64,000 bases of DNA from Aristolochia californica (GCA_029961685.1 JARWKL010000001.1:56655314-56719313); one strand, 5' to 3'; numbered from the stretch's first letter, positions 51,367 to 63,126 are shown. Notes: generated from the sequence alone by a model not told the origin. Numbers and translations are program-made.

Positions 51367-51697
51367 AAAAATAAAAAAATATAAAAAAACAACAACTACT
51401 ATTAAGAAGCAGCCACTGTCAGTCGAATCAAATAAAATGAACTGAAAGAACTTCTTAGATTGGTTATGAGATGTGCAGTAGATTACCTGTAGTTCCTTCT
51501 CTAAGGGCCTTAGCAACACGTAATGGAGTTTTGAGCAGACCCTCTCTTGTAACATCTTCCTCGAGTCCTTGAAGCAAAACTTTCACAGCCTCTTCGATGC
51601 CGCCTGTCCCCAATGTTTCTTCTAATTCCAGATCCACGGGAAATAGCTTAGAGACGGTCTCTGGCTCATCCAAAAGTTCAACACCCAGAGCACCCAT
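47385..51697 (-). CDS. GCH1: GTP cyclohydrolase I (plant two-domain type), 2 exons
   Basis: Exons 51487-51697 and 47385-48628 (minus) join in phase to 484 residues. The enzyme converts GTP to dihydroneopterin triphosphate, the first step of the pterin branch of folate synthesis. In plants this step is cytosolic, and no transit peptide is seen (MGALGVELLDEPET). As in other plants, two FolE-like units lie in tandem. The N-unit (about 30-235) includes TPLRVAKALREG, GYRQKVKDIVQGALFPEAGL and FSYCECCLLPFKVQCYAGYV, with CECC where the active enzyme has CEHH. The C-unit (about 265-475) keeps QCEHHLLPFHG (about 365-375) and HICMISRGVEKVGSS (Cys about 439), the zinc-binding set, but has a changed N-part. 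Active sites in plant enzymes are thought to need both units. The junction codon is split as G|GT (TTGYRQ). The 2.86-kb intron carries a TRIM solo LTR, a 69-bp tandem repeat and an (AC)n tract. Confidence 0.95.
50376..50493 (+). mobile_element. TRIM solo LTR with perfect target-site duplication
   Basis: 118 bp starting TGTTAAAGAATAGTCCCACAT and ending GACCCAACTTAACA, flanked on both sides by CTATT (50371-50375 and 50494-50498). It is the same family as the TRIMs at 12.7 and 15.1 kb but in the plus orientation. It lies in the intron of the GTP cyclohydrolase gene and is the product of LTR-LTR recombination. Confidence 0.88.
51084..51212. repeat. Two-copy tandem repeat, 69-bp period
   Basis: AGTTACTGAAAGAT...AATGGTCA(C/G)CCCTCCAA...AGCAAAGAA occurs from 51084 and again from 51153, in the GCH1 intron. 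Confidence 0.85.
51329..51364. repeat. (AC)n microsatellite
   Basis: About 17 AC units in the GCH1 intron, 120 bp from the exon 1 donor. Confidence 0.95.
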
Positions 51698-52414
51698 TGA
51701 CAGCGTAGTATGAAAATAAGACCGAATGAAGGAAATCTAGATAAGAAACAAACCTACGAGGAAGAGACGAAGAGGAAAGGACGTAAGAAAGACTCGATCC
51801 CGTGAACGTAGAGATAGGAAAACAGAAAAGAAATATTCGAAATAAAGGCTCTGGATCAAAAAACAACTAAAAAATGAAGGCGATCAAATCACAGAAATAT
51901 AGTTTGACAACAATAAGCGACTAAGGAGCTACAAGAGTGGTCCGTTGAACGAGAGAACCAAAAGGTTGGCGGAGACGAAAATATAGAATCTATAACAGTA
52001 GACCAGAGGCTGATGATAGTACGAAACACAGATAAAGAAAATGAATGAAACGATACACCCAGATGTAGCAGCAGAATAAAAGAGAATAGAGTAACCCGGA
52101 AAGGTTATGACAATAGAAAGGCAAAAAATAAAATAAAATAAAATACAGATCCAGACCAAGAAACCGAAACAACTTGAAGAAATAGAGGCACCCAGACGGA
52201 GAGAAAGCGAGTAAGATAACGAAAAAAGGACCAAAAAGGGAACGAGAGATTAAACGCAGAGCCCTCCTGCAAAGATAGGATTAGGGAGGATGTAAGCGAG
52301 GCTGGAGCTGGGTCTCGGAATGTGAGAGCTTGACCGTCAAAGCAAGTTACGTCTTCGTGGCTCGCGAATGGAGGTTTGACCACACCACTCTAGTGCAGGA
52401 AGGGGCAGCGCCGG

Positions 52415-52606
52415 GCGGTTTTTGTCTGTAACTTGGAACGGCCCACAACTTCCTTTATCTCCCAACCAAGAGGCAGACGATAGGTGGAAGCTATTGCCTC
52501 CGGACGCCCTCTCCGTCGGCAGTTTTTGTCTGCAACTTGGAACGGACCACAACACCCTTTATCTCCCAACCAAGAAGCAGACGAAATGTGGAAGCTATGG
52601 CCTATG
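52415..52606. repeat. 104-bp tandem duplication upstream of GCH1
   Basis: A unit containing TTTTTGTCTG(T/C)AACTTGGAACGG, TTTATCTCCCAACCAAGA and GTGGAAGCTAT(T/G)GCCT begins at about 52419 and again at about 52523. It lies about 0.7-0.9 kb upstream of the GCH1 start codon, probably near or just beyond the transcription start. Confidence 0.85.
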
Positions 52607-55600
52607 GGGTGGCGAAGGTGCGAAGGTGCGAAGTCGGCCCAGATACAGCAAACTGAGGATGCGGATCTAGGCGTTTTTCTATTCCTTTTTTGGTAATTCG
52701 TGCGGATCTAACATTTTGTTTTTTATGTTTTTTTTTTATGAAACATACTAATATAATAACCAAATTAATAAACCTAATAGACGGAACAAATAACTCTTTT
52801 AATTATATTTTATTCCATTGACAAACAACACCATTAGATGTTACGGTACCCAAAAGCGTAGAAGGATTGACCATCTTTGAGGTTTGAAGTAAATAAGAAC
52901 AATTATTCAACTAAAGAGGGAATTGACGAGAGTAATTAGAGTAAAAGGTATTTTTAGAAAAAAATAGGCTAACGAGTCGGCTCACGATCTAAAAAGCTGA
53001 TCTCGAAAAATCTCGAGTTTGGTTTTTATACTTAAGGAGCCTTATTTCAATCTCTCAGCTTTGTTTTCACAAACCATGCCTACATCGATACAAAAGCAGG
53101 AGTTAAGAGAAATTTTATTTTTTAAATTAAATATTTATAAAATTATATTATGCAATAAATTAAGAAATAAATGACAAATCAATCAAGAGGTTAATTTGTC
53201 AAGATTTCCTAAAATAAAAAAAAAATCTATTTGATTTTTTTCTTGAGTTAAAAAAATTGAATTTTTAATTAAGGATTCAAATTATCCTTCTTTAGCCCAT
53301 AAATATGTTTGTATTGATGTAAATTTCATTCGGATTCAATAAAAAATCTCTCTCTCTCTCCGTTCGTGGAGGCTGAACTAATATTAGTTTGTGTGTTTTG
53401 TTCCTTTGATCTTCAATTTCATTTTCATTTAAAAATCGTTCATGGCATTAGAGTCGAAGGTCAATTTTGTTTCATAGTTAATTTCTACATAATTTTTGTG
53501 TTATATTTATTCTATTTTTTCATTCAAATTGATTTATGCATTAGATAGATCGCTTTACTGCGAGTATTTTGCGTCTTGTTTCATCAAAATCCATTGAGAA
53601 ATGGTTTATAATTTTGTGTTTTTACCAACTGGCACCGTATTTTTTAACCCTTTTTATTGCAATATCATTGTTTTCTATTTAAATTGAAGAATTAGATTGA
53701 ATGAGGACTTAAATCTGAGTATTCTCCCTTTGGTTTGTCAAAATTCATCAATAAATAATACTGAAATTAAAAGTTCTTCAATTCTGGTTTGTTTTGCATC
53801 GAGAGGTCAATAAATCATAACATGTGCCTTGAAAGTCTTCCAATTTGAAAATTTCCGCAGAATATGCTTTCTCCTTTTCCTCACCAAACCTCTCACCCAA
53901 CTTCTGGTTGGTCGTTTGGTGCTCGATTCGTCATGCATCCGCCTTCATTTTCGTTTTTTTTTCCGTAACTCGGACGTCTGTTCTGAATTTAAAAATGTTT
54001 TTTCGTGGCTAATGGCGACAATGGGACCTTCCTCCTCGTCTCTGTCTCCATTTCTGCCTTTGTCTTCTACCTGTATTTGTTTTGATAGGCTCGGTGAGTG
54101 GAAAAAGAAAGAGCTGCGTCGTATGGAATTCAACCATCTTTCTTTGGAGTCCCCAGATTCGCCACTCTCTCTACTTGTTGATGGAAACACAGCAATGTAG
54201 AAGTCGACTACAATTGAACTCCTCTGGGAAGGAAGAGGGCGAAAGAGAAAAAGAATAAAGATAGAGAATGGGGAGAGAGGAAAGGAAAAAAAACCAGAGA
54301 AGAAGGTGAGAGAGAACAGGTCTAGAGAGATGAGAAATTTTAGGAGGAAAAGAGCTGAGAATTTAGAACCAACATAGCCACAATTGCCAACTTAAGCCCC
54401 TACTACTCCTTAAAGGTTTTTTTTTAAACAAAAAACTCAAGCCTAAATCCACATGGGTTTTTTTTAACTCCTTAAGCTTTGCCACAGGGGTTATCAAAAG
54501 GAAGGTGACTTGAGTGATGGTCTTGGCTGCACATAAGGCTTGACCAAGTAAAATACAAGGGTTACTTGTTTATAATTTAAGCACATCCGATGACTCTAAA
54601 ATAGGTCGATTTCACAATGCAAAACTCGAACAAAAATGATATCCCTCCTATATGACCCCTAAAAGGTATGCAAATTCCATTGATATGAACCTTCAAGTAC
54701 AATATTTGAACCCAAAGTATGATTTCAAAGTAGAAGTCCAATTTGTAAACAACCACAAAACAAAGATTTGTTTTGAAAAATAGGAGTCTGAAATGATTTG
54801 TTGAACCACACATGATTTAAAGTCTAAAACATGAGTTCAACTGAAAATCACAAAATAGTCTTCAAGATTTCAAAATAAGAGTTTTATAGTACTTTGGTTT
54901 CTTTAGAAAAAATTAACCAAATAAAAAAATAAAATTCAAGACTTAGGAGAAAATCTAAAAACAAGAGTTTTATGTTAATTACCATATAAAAATCAATTCA
55001 ACCATAACAAGAATTGAAAGTCAAAACTCAAATAGATTTGCTAGACTATAAAATATGATATGAAAATGACTAAGATCAGTTATACCACGAATTTAGGCTA
55101 AGATATATAAAATATTTTTTTAAAAAAAAACTTTTGCATACTTATCTCTTTGAAAAACTAATGGATTGAGTTTGTAAACCCTCAAATCACCTCTTATTTT
55201 AAAGTATAGAGTACTTTGGAAAAGGGTCATGATCACCATGGCAAGCTTCATATATGAAAAGAGTGGAAAATCAACTTAAACAGGGAATTTTTATTTACAT
55301 AAAAGTGTTTTTTTCAAAAACTTTATCCCAAAAGTTTTTTTTTGCTATTAGAATTTTGTTTGGATATTAATTTTTTATAACACCTTCTTTTTTGCATTAG
55401 GAGTATAAATTTGGCTTCAAAATCCACCCAAAAACACAAAGTTAGTTCCAAATAGTTGTTACCATAAAAATTCTGTAGAATTGGATTTTTAGAACAATAT
55501 TTTTCTAATAATCTTTTTTAATGACAAACACAATCGACCTAAAGATGTGATGACTAGAGCTCCAACTACAAGAAGCCATGGTGCCACATCAATCCAATAA

Positions 55601-55819
55601 AAAAGTGCAATAGTGTTATGATTAGAGGAGAATTATGATCAATCCAATGGGAGAGTCTATATTACAATTAGCGGAGAATAAAATACATCTAATAGTATGA
55701 ACCTGTGGGACAAAGCCATGCAAGACTGAGGGTGTGTGAGATGACATGCACACAATGTGCAAGACACACCAAATCGAGGCCGAAGAAATGGAGTTGCAGG
55801 TCAATCAAAGTATGTTGAT
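52607..55819. other. AT-rich intergenic DNA
   Basis: No gene recognised. A 123-codon open frame at 53829-54200 has no identifiable domain. A purine-rich tract follows at about 54224-54360. The 54400-55800 part is low-complexity AT-rich sequence. Confidence 0.4.
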
Positions 55820-56985
55820 TGTCACACCACCAAATTGAATGAGAAATCACTCTTAGAACCTCAACGTGTGGCCTAGCTTACTCCAAACGAAAAGTAGGCC
55901 AATCAGTCTTCTTGCACAAGAAGGAATGAAGCAAATAGAAGAGAAACAAGTTCTGATAGGTAAGGGGAACTTCTTTCGACGAAAATGAGATGGTTTACAT
56001 CGGTTTACAAAGCTTATTTATAGGTAAAATAGGGGAAACCTTCCTTATCTCTTTAACATACAAGATCCTACGAGATTTTCCTCAAGAAAAAATATTTTGC
56101 CACCCACATGAGGAAAATCTCCTCTTTATTCAAATTCAAATTAGGCATTATCTCACATTTCGTAAATTGTCTCAAAACCTTATCTTAATCCATTTAGATA
56201 GCCTCAAGTCAAATTTCAAATTTTAAATAGAACAGCCAGCCAACCTTCTAGCAATTTGCCAACTGTAGGTTATTGCCTTCATGCGCCTATTACTTGAAGG
56301 CACTACCTATGCACCCTGCCGCACACCTGGGCTCCTTAGCACGAGCGTACCGACACAACAACTATTGGGCACACTCGTTCGGCACGCTCGTGCACACGTT
56401 GCTGCTACAATGCATGGGCCTTGTTCATGTTTATGAAACGCCTGAAGGTGCTATTGCCCTCAAGCGGGCATTTTAGTAATTTCGGATTGTCATACCAGTC
56501 TAGAAACCTCATTTTGGTAATGTTGCTAATGCAACCTTTGTGGTTATGCCACATCCAATTTTGCCTCTGTTAGTTGCACTATACCTTTCTTCGCCTGTGT
56601 CGCATCTGCTCGCGTATTATTTTCATGTTGAAATAATGCAGACGTCTTCATTGCATTATCCTTCTAATAGGTTGTAATAAAACACACAATAAATTGATGT
56701 GCTCCTTCCACCATTTGGTAATCCATGAGTCAACTAGGCTCCTCCTGGACCTGCTCAACAATATGTCATGAAACATAAGAGACTGTTGTTCTATTACAAA
56801 TGCCTCACCCATTGCATAACCTCTCAGTGTGATCATGAACAAGCCAATGTTGGAAAATTGGTTTGTTGGTTTGCCAAACAAGGATTTTGGCTGGATGCGG
56901 AATGGTGCCAACGTTGGTAGTTTGGTGGTAGGCTTAAGCTCGATTATATGCTAAACCTCCCTCCTTGGAGGTAAGTTCTTTGACA
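55820..56985 (-). repeat. 3' LTR of the gypsy element (1166 bp)
   Basis: Bounded by TGTCACACC (plus-strand left edge) and TTCTTTGACA (right edge), giving the inverted TGTCA/TGACA termini expected of this LTR. The first 80 bp recur at 58953-59030. Confidence 0.72.
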
Positions 56986-57099
56986 TCTCCTCCAACGTAA
57001 AATTCTCTCCTTTAGGACTTTCTTCTCTTCATAAACACAAACTAACCATTAACATGTTGTTCGTCTCCTACAAAAGAAACAATAAGAGTGAACTTGACA

Positions 57100-58900
57100 C
57101 GTCCAAGACCCTTCTTAAGTTAGAATACTGAAAGCATAACAACTTTCTACTTTACATAGTCCCCCACTCCATAAATCAAACATTTGTCAGTTTTTATCCA
57201 TAATCCCTACTGTTCCCATGTAAGACATTACAAACGCTTTGCTATTATAAAGAAAATCCATTCTAAAAGTTACATTAAAATCATCCATTGATGCTACTAA
57301 AAAATCAAGTAGGCCTACTCAAATTTCAAGGATGACTCGGTTGTGCTTGGCTATTCCAAGTACAACTTTGGCTTTAGAATTGACAAATTTTATATGATCA
57401 TTGTCTTATTCCCACCTGAAGCATAATTGTTTTTCTTCATCCTCGGGATGAAATTGTGAGTTGCTTCAGTAATGACCAAGGCCTTCACTTTGTTGTTATT
57501 TAGCAACACATCAAGATACATCAACTCTTGTTAAGGTCTTACCAATTGTATTGTGAACTTCTCAACATGTGCTTGGATGGAATTGAGTGGCATCATCAAA
57601 TTGATTTGAGGTTCACCACTTGATTTCTCTATGTCCTTCTTCCCTTTGACAAAATTTAGTAGCTTCTTATGAACAGTCTTGTGCCATGTGATCTTCATAA
57701 AAAAAAAAAAAAATGTAAGTTTTCAATTGTTGGCTATACCTTTGTCCAAGTGGTTGTTCTTTCCTTCCCCATTATTGGAGTTATGATTCCAAGAAGGCTT
57801 CTTCTTGTGGTTCTCCCTGTGACCATTTCTATAGGTGGACTTGGTTGAGGTTTCATCAAATTTCTTTTTGAAATCTATCAGCTTCTCTATCGTGACAAAG
57901 GCTATTGTATGTGTCTTTGTTAGAGTTAGGTGATTCCGTCCACTACTGATAGGTTAGGTACTTGGCTTTCCGTACTTAACAGACCAATCCGTTAAGGAGA
58001 GGAAAGTCAAGTACCTAACTCATCAGTGGTGGACGAAATCACCTAACTCTGACACCCACCGTTCCCGTTCCCTACAGCTTCCACCAGGATTCGAACGTGG
58101 AACGTGGTGCCCAACTCTGATACCGTGTCAAACTCCTAGCCAATACCTCAACTCTTGTTCAACCCAAGGATGAAGTCCCACAAAAAAAAATAGAATAACT
58201 AATCCCCATTGGTTATGTTAAAAATTTCGAGCACTAAATAAGTAAAGGACTGAATATATTCACAAATTGTTCCTTTTGGTTTGAGTGCTTTCAAATTCTT
58301 CCTCGCTAGGTAATTGACATCTTTGGCCAAGAAGTGGGGCTTCAATTCGTGTTTGAAATCCTACAAATGTCTACCAAGCTTCTTTGTTCTTGGCATCACC
58401 AACTCTCCTTCTCTACCATTAGATAACTTCAACAATAAGAAAAATTAAAGCGGTACTAGCCTTGAGTACTTCATCTATGAGTTTGGAAGCTTTGAAGTAT
58501 TGCCCCACTTTCTACAAATTTTTTTTTTTATCACCTCTGGATCTCATATGCCATTGTACGTTTGATGTTTTGGAGCTTTGATCTCTCTCAAGAATTGTCA
58601 TTCTCATTTGCATCTCCTCCAACTTGGTCCACGTCCTCTACATTGTTGGTAAACATATCCGTTTTTAGCACATGCAACTATGTTGTGAATGTTGTCTTCT
58701 TGCCCTTGAATAACATCAAGGCTATGTTCCCAGACGTCTACCACTTTTGCGTCTTCTCCTCATAATTTTGAGAATTAGTACTCAACTTTCTCGAGTCTTC
58801 ATTACAAAGAAGCAAAACGAGATTCGGATTCACAAACTTTCTTCTTACCTTTGGAAGGTTGTACTTCCAAGGTTGGTTTCGAGGATACCATGCCTAAACT
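57100..58900 (-). pseudogene. Gypsy gag and aspartic protease remnant
   Basis: A minus-strand gag core reads FKHELKPHFLAKDVNYLARK then LKALKPKGTICEYIQSFTYL (about 58200-58360), a good match to plant chromovirus gag. After an inserted block, a decayed zinc knuckle (CEDHMAQDC-like, about 57690) is followed by the protease region (LDVLLNNNKVKALVITEATH, then NFI; about 57460-57540), where the catalytic D-T/S-G has become I-T-E. A later piece (MDDFNVTFRMDFLYNS) lies near 57240-57290. Many stops are present. Confidence 0.75.
57919..58053. repeat. Foldback hairpin, 64-bp arms and 7-bp loop
   Basis: Left arm GTTAGAGTTAGGTGATTCCG... is nearly the reverse complement of the right arm ending ...ATCACCTAACTCTGAC. 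Most differences in the first 50 bp are compatible with G:U pairing in RNA. It interrupts the gypsy gag remnant. Downstream to about 58210 comes more foreign sequence with a reversed 'ggtatcagag' primer-site-like word and an A-run, so the whole insertion may be about 290 bp. Its family is unknown. Confidence 0.8.
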
Positions 58901-59403
58901 TCGTTTGCTCTAATATCACTTCCCCCAAATTGAAATAGCTTTGATACCACTTATCATATTACTAGATTGAGTGAGAAATCACTCTAGAACCTCAACAATA
59001 GTTTACTCCGAACAAAATGTAGGCTAGTCACTTCGATTCACAGCCCTACTAAATTCATATGCTCCTGCTTAGGCCGAATCTAGTCTTCGTTCGAGACAAA
59101 GAATAGATGGCAGAGTCGAGCGAGACCATGCCGTTCCACGCACATTCGACCTCACATTGCCATCATTACCAATATCACGCTCCCTCATGTCCTTTCTCTC
59201 GCCCTTCCGCTCCCTGTTCTTACCATCAGAAACAGTCCTGCCATCACCTCTTTCGTCCTGCTGTACATCCTCTCTTCCTTCGCTCCACCGATCTAAGATT
59301 TCACACTTCTCAGTGCCCTTTTCCTCGGATGCATCGGGGTCCATTTCCGATCTTTCGTTCTCCAATCCCTAGGAGCCCGCAACCTACTTGTTTCCTTCGG
59401 ACG

Positions 59404-60883
59404 ATGGAAGAACCCAAAGTGGTGGTTTCAGATTGTCGAGAGACTGATAGTTGGACAATGTAAGTGGGTTCCTGAAAATCTTAACTTTTTCCTTTCTTGT
59501 ATTTTATGTGCTTTTGGTTGTGTTGCAGCTTACAATCTTTTTCTTATTTGGTCTGTTTTTTAGTCCCATTCTCCCCCTAGTAGATTGGAAATCTAATTTT
59601 TAGGTTCGTGTAGGACTTCCTAAGCTCACATGATAACTTCGAACGCCTTTGGATTTTAGAATCTTCGATGTTGGGTTGAACTCCTTTCCATCCTAAAATC
59701 ACTAGCGAAGCCTAACCTTATTACTTAACTTTCAGACTTCACATGATAACTTCGAACGCCTTTGGATTTTAGAATCTTCGATGTTGGGTTGAACTCCTTT
59801 CCATCCTAAAATCACTAGCGAAGCCTAACCTTATTACTTAACTTTCAGACTTTTTCCCACTCAATACTCCCCCACGTTCAGGCTTACACATAACAGGTCT
59901 GAGACATGTCCAAAGTACACAAATAACGTGGCTCTCACTTCAGGTAGCCCACATATCATAAATAACTTGGAGAATACACATTCCGTCTTACCCAGGCACA
60001 CCATGTTAGATTCCGCCAAAATGACTAACTACTTAGGTACTTAGGAGGCTTATTGCTCAACATTATAACTCATTAGCTTTCTCATTTCTCTATGTCGGAC
60101 TTTTTCCCACTCAACATTCAGCTTTGAAGTTGAACCCATGCTAATTTATAACCTTCTGTTGTTTTTCATTGTAGTATGCTAATTTGTCAAAAAACCATAG
60201 CTTTCTAGAAAATCCCTTATCTGGCACAGCTTAAATATAGTTCTTTAGTATTCATTTAGAGATTTTACATGTCCAGTCTATTATCTTACTTGTCAGATTT
60301 CATATTCATTTTTGTATTTTTCTGCTTGCCTCCTATGGTGAAATTAGATATACATTACCATACTTGGTTTAATTGTGTTTGAAACTCTTGATTGCTTCTT
60401 CTGTCAAACTGTAATGGAATGTCATTGCATGTGTCTCTCTTGTTTCCCCTGTGTAAATTTCGTGTTAATTTGTCTGAGCACAGTCCACCGGAAGAGCAAG
60501 CAAATGAATTTGATGAAGACGAAGAGGAAGAGCCTGTTTATGTTTTAACAGATGAATGGATGGAGTTCTTTGCAAAATCGGAGGCTAAAAGAAAATCAGG
60601 TACAGAGTTTTCTGCAGTATCTGGTGAAATTGTCTAATGCATGGACAGCCTCCTGCCTTTTTAGGCCATACTTTGGTGATTATTATTTGTTTGCTCCAGT
60701 GTTAGGCAACTGTTTCTTAACCTCCCTATAACATGGTGGCAAAGGCCTATATTGATCCTTTTTGTGTTTTGAAGACGTTATTTTGATGCTTAGCACCCAT
60801 TATGTGGCATTGGTTGTAATTAATATGGGAATGCTTTGCTCAAAACAGAGAGACAACAGAAGCAGAAAAAGGGAAACAAATGA
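59404..60883 (+). CDS. Conserved small acidic protein, 68 residues, 3 exons
   Basis: Exons 59404-59459, 60484-60599 and 60849-60883 have GT/AG borders and join in phase to 68 residues. The start MEEPKVVVSDCRETDSW is followed by a strongly acidic stretch (EFDEDEEEEP), a short motif VYVLTDEWMEFFAKSEAKRK and a basic Lys/Gln tail. The acidic-then-basic layout with a predicted helix suggests a soluble partner protein. No enzyme motif or targeting signal is visible, and I cannot name a function. Splice phase and the compact conserved-looking exon 2 are the main support. The frame is open upstream to an ATG at 59107, which would add about 99 Cys/Ser/Pro/His-rich residues. I prefer 59404. A truncated gypsy LTR ends about 370 bp before this start. 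Intron 1 holds a perfect 113-bp tandem duplication. Confidence 0.68.
59627..59852. repeat. Perfect 113-bp tandem duplication
   Basis: The unit starting CACATGATAACTTCGAACGC and ending AACTTTCAGACTT is present at 59627-59739 and again, without a visible mismatch, at 59740-59852. It lies in intron 1 of the acidic-protein gene. A related short piece (GACTTTTTCCCACTCAA) recurs near 60098. Confidence 0.93.
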
Positions 60884-63126
60884 AAGACAAAAGTCAGTGA
60901 CACTTCTCCAACGGATCCAGTCACCAAGTGTTTTCTTTCTACTCCTTTTTTTTATGCTTCCTGTGGGACATTTTGTCAGGGATGATACCTGTCTTGTGTC
61001 CTGAGTATGCTGACAGACTGTTAATGCAGATTTCTCTGAGTAGCTTTCTTTGGAGTAGTTGGAACCAGACCTACATAATTTCTTGAAAGAGTAATACGTT
61101 TGCTAATGCAAGTGCACGACCAAGTAGCCGGCATCTTTAATGGCTGCTTCAGGGAAGCACATGAAGTAAGAGGATGTGTAGATACTGGAATAATGTGTAT
61201 AATGACAACCTAACATTCTTGGTTTCTTATGTAAAAGTCAAAGCCCAGCTGAGTGACAGCCACCATCGTCTATTTGCTACAGTTTATGTGATACGATCAA
61301 CATTGCAGTTTGATTCTATGATAGGACTGTATGGTGAAATTACAGCTTATATAAAGACTGACTGTTGTTGTTTCTGTTGGAAAAGCTTTGATCAAATCAG
61401 TAGGTCAAATATCAATTCTAGTAGATTAGGCTTGTGCTCAATTGTTGTTTTGAGAATTTGAGATTGTTATTTAGTTTGATAGTCTTAATTATTCAAGAGG
61501 TCTGGGATAAGAAACTTGCCCTCCGAATATCCTTAACAGTGAACCCATGAAAATATCGGCACTACGGTTCTTATTTTGCATAGGGTGTTGAAGATAATTT
61601 GATGTAAGTAAACCTCGGATGTATCCAAGATCCAGATTACCTATTACAATGTAGACTGCTGTACCCTCTGTGTTCTGATAATCAGCTCTTGTTGAGAAGC
61701 AGGAAGCAGAATTTTTTTTTTAATTTATTGGAAAGAATAATGCATCAGGTTTCTAAAATTCTGTGGTTCTTACGGTGTATCTACTTTTCCCTGTGACTGC
61801 TGGGCTTGCATATTTGTTCTCTTTCTATCATCTTTATCAAATCCTATTTTTAATAGTTTCCTCGATCTGGGTGTCAATTTTTCTGATTACAAAGGTTTTG
61901 TAGCACAAAAGATTTTCCATTTATGTTGATTCCTGTACATGTTGGTTGGTTACTTTTTATTACTGGCATTTGCTTTGAGAAACCAATATTTTGCTTTCAA
62001 ACTCGAGGAAGCAACTTCTCTTGTTGTTGTAAAGCTTTTTTTTCCAAATTGTAAAGGATTTTCATTTTATATAGTGTGGTATGGATATGGGGGTTTTCAA
62101 ATGTGAGGTTTGGGTTCAAGTCTTACCAGGGAAAGGGCTATATAGTGTGCATGTGTAATCAACAATAAAAGGAAGAAAAATGTAATGGGTATAGAGTGGA
62201 TGTGTGCAAGCCTTCTTTTTCTCTTATTTTAATGTTATGAGATGAGATGAAACTTTTTCTACAGATGCTGGTCTACTTTGTACTCCTGTTTTCCCAGAAT
62301 TGTTGGCTGGCAGGTTTTTTGAGGGCATCTGCTTCTTTCTCTTTTGGATTTGATCTCGGAAAAAAGTGTTTTTTCTTATGATCTTTTGGGTTCCATTTGA
62401 GCTATGGACTATGGACTGACATGACGGAGATGGGAGTGTTTTTTCAAAGTCGTTTTCTTTCTTAGGGAGACACTGCGAAAGTGGTAAAAATTATTGCTTT
62501 CACTATTTTTTACGTGTAAGGGAAAATCATCACGTTTATAAAAGCATGAAAATTACCCAGATAATGGGGTCTCCAATCTCATAAAACCTAACAAAAAAAG
62601 AGGAAGGCTTTTTGTTGCTCAATGGGTTTGACTCAAAAGTATCATCTAGTCTCTTTTCAAGTTAATCTGAAAAATTTCAAGATGCTTTTATTCGACACCG
62701 AGTCTGTCCTGATTAAAATATTAGGCCAACTCGGTAGTCAAAAAATTCAATTTTAAGCTTGGTTGTGATTTAAAATTTTGATTTTTCAGTCAAAACTCAA
62801 GTCAATCGAGGCAAACACATTCCAAATATTTAAAGGTGTTGGGATCCCAAAATTTCAAGTCGAATCGGATGAGTTGGGTCGACTCACTACCTGACTCGGC
62901 TAAAATATTTTTTTTACGAGACTCGACAAAAAAGTAAAATGAAAAAAATAAAAATAATAGAAAAATAGCTTGTATTATTAGTAATAGAGTGGTAGCCAAC
63001 CAGGGATGGGGTCCCTCGTCTTTGCCCCCGCCCCCGTCCGCTTGGTTTCTGCAGGAGGGACGAGCATAACATCTAACTTGCTCTCTTAAGTTTCGATTGC
63101 CGATCTCTACCTGATCATTCGGACAA
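60884..63126. other. Intergenic between the acidic-protein and cyclin C genes
   Basis: Probable 3' UTR of the acidic-protein gene at the left and promoter of the cyclin gene at the right. The open frame at 61174-61461 shows no domain. About 62630-62940 looks like old repetitive DNA. No further gene. Confidence 0.45.

Larger units (their letters stand above)
55820..59030 (-). mobile_element. Ty3-gypsy LTR retrotransposon, deleted (LTR, protease, gag, truncated LTR)
   Basis: Minus-strand element. The 3' LTR is 55820-56985, starting TGTCAAAG and ending GTGTGACA in element sense, with a purine tract (GGAGGAGA) next to it. A gag and protease remnant spans about 57100-58900. A primer site (TGGTATCAAAGC, about 58940-58952 reversed) and only about 80 bp of the 5' LTR remain (58953-59030), matching 55826-55905. 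Reverse transcriptase, RNase H and integrase are absent. A foldback sequence interrupts gag at 57919. Confidence 0.8.

Noticed and set aside
53829..54200. 123-codon plus-strand frame
   Set aside because: No recognisable domain, an antisense frame of similar quality overlaps it, and a low-complexity purine tract follows. Coding status unsupported.
58085..58110. tRNA-like B box on the minus strand (GTTCGAATCC)
   Set aside because: No acceptor stem, anticodon arm or A box at the right distance. It sits in transposon-derived sequence beside a retroelement primer-site-like word.
59107..59403. In-frame upstream extension of the acidic protein
   Set aside because: The extra 99 residues are Cys/His/Ser/Pro-rich and unlike the compact acidic protein. 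More likely 5' leader sequence, though not excluded.
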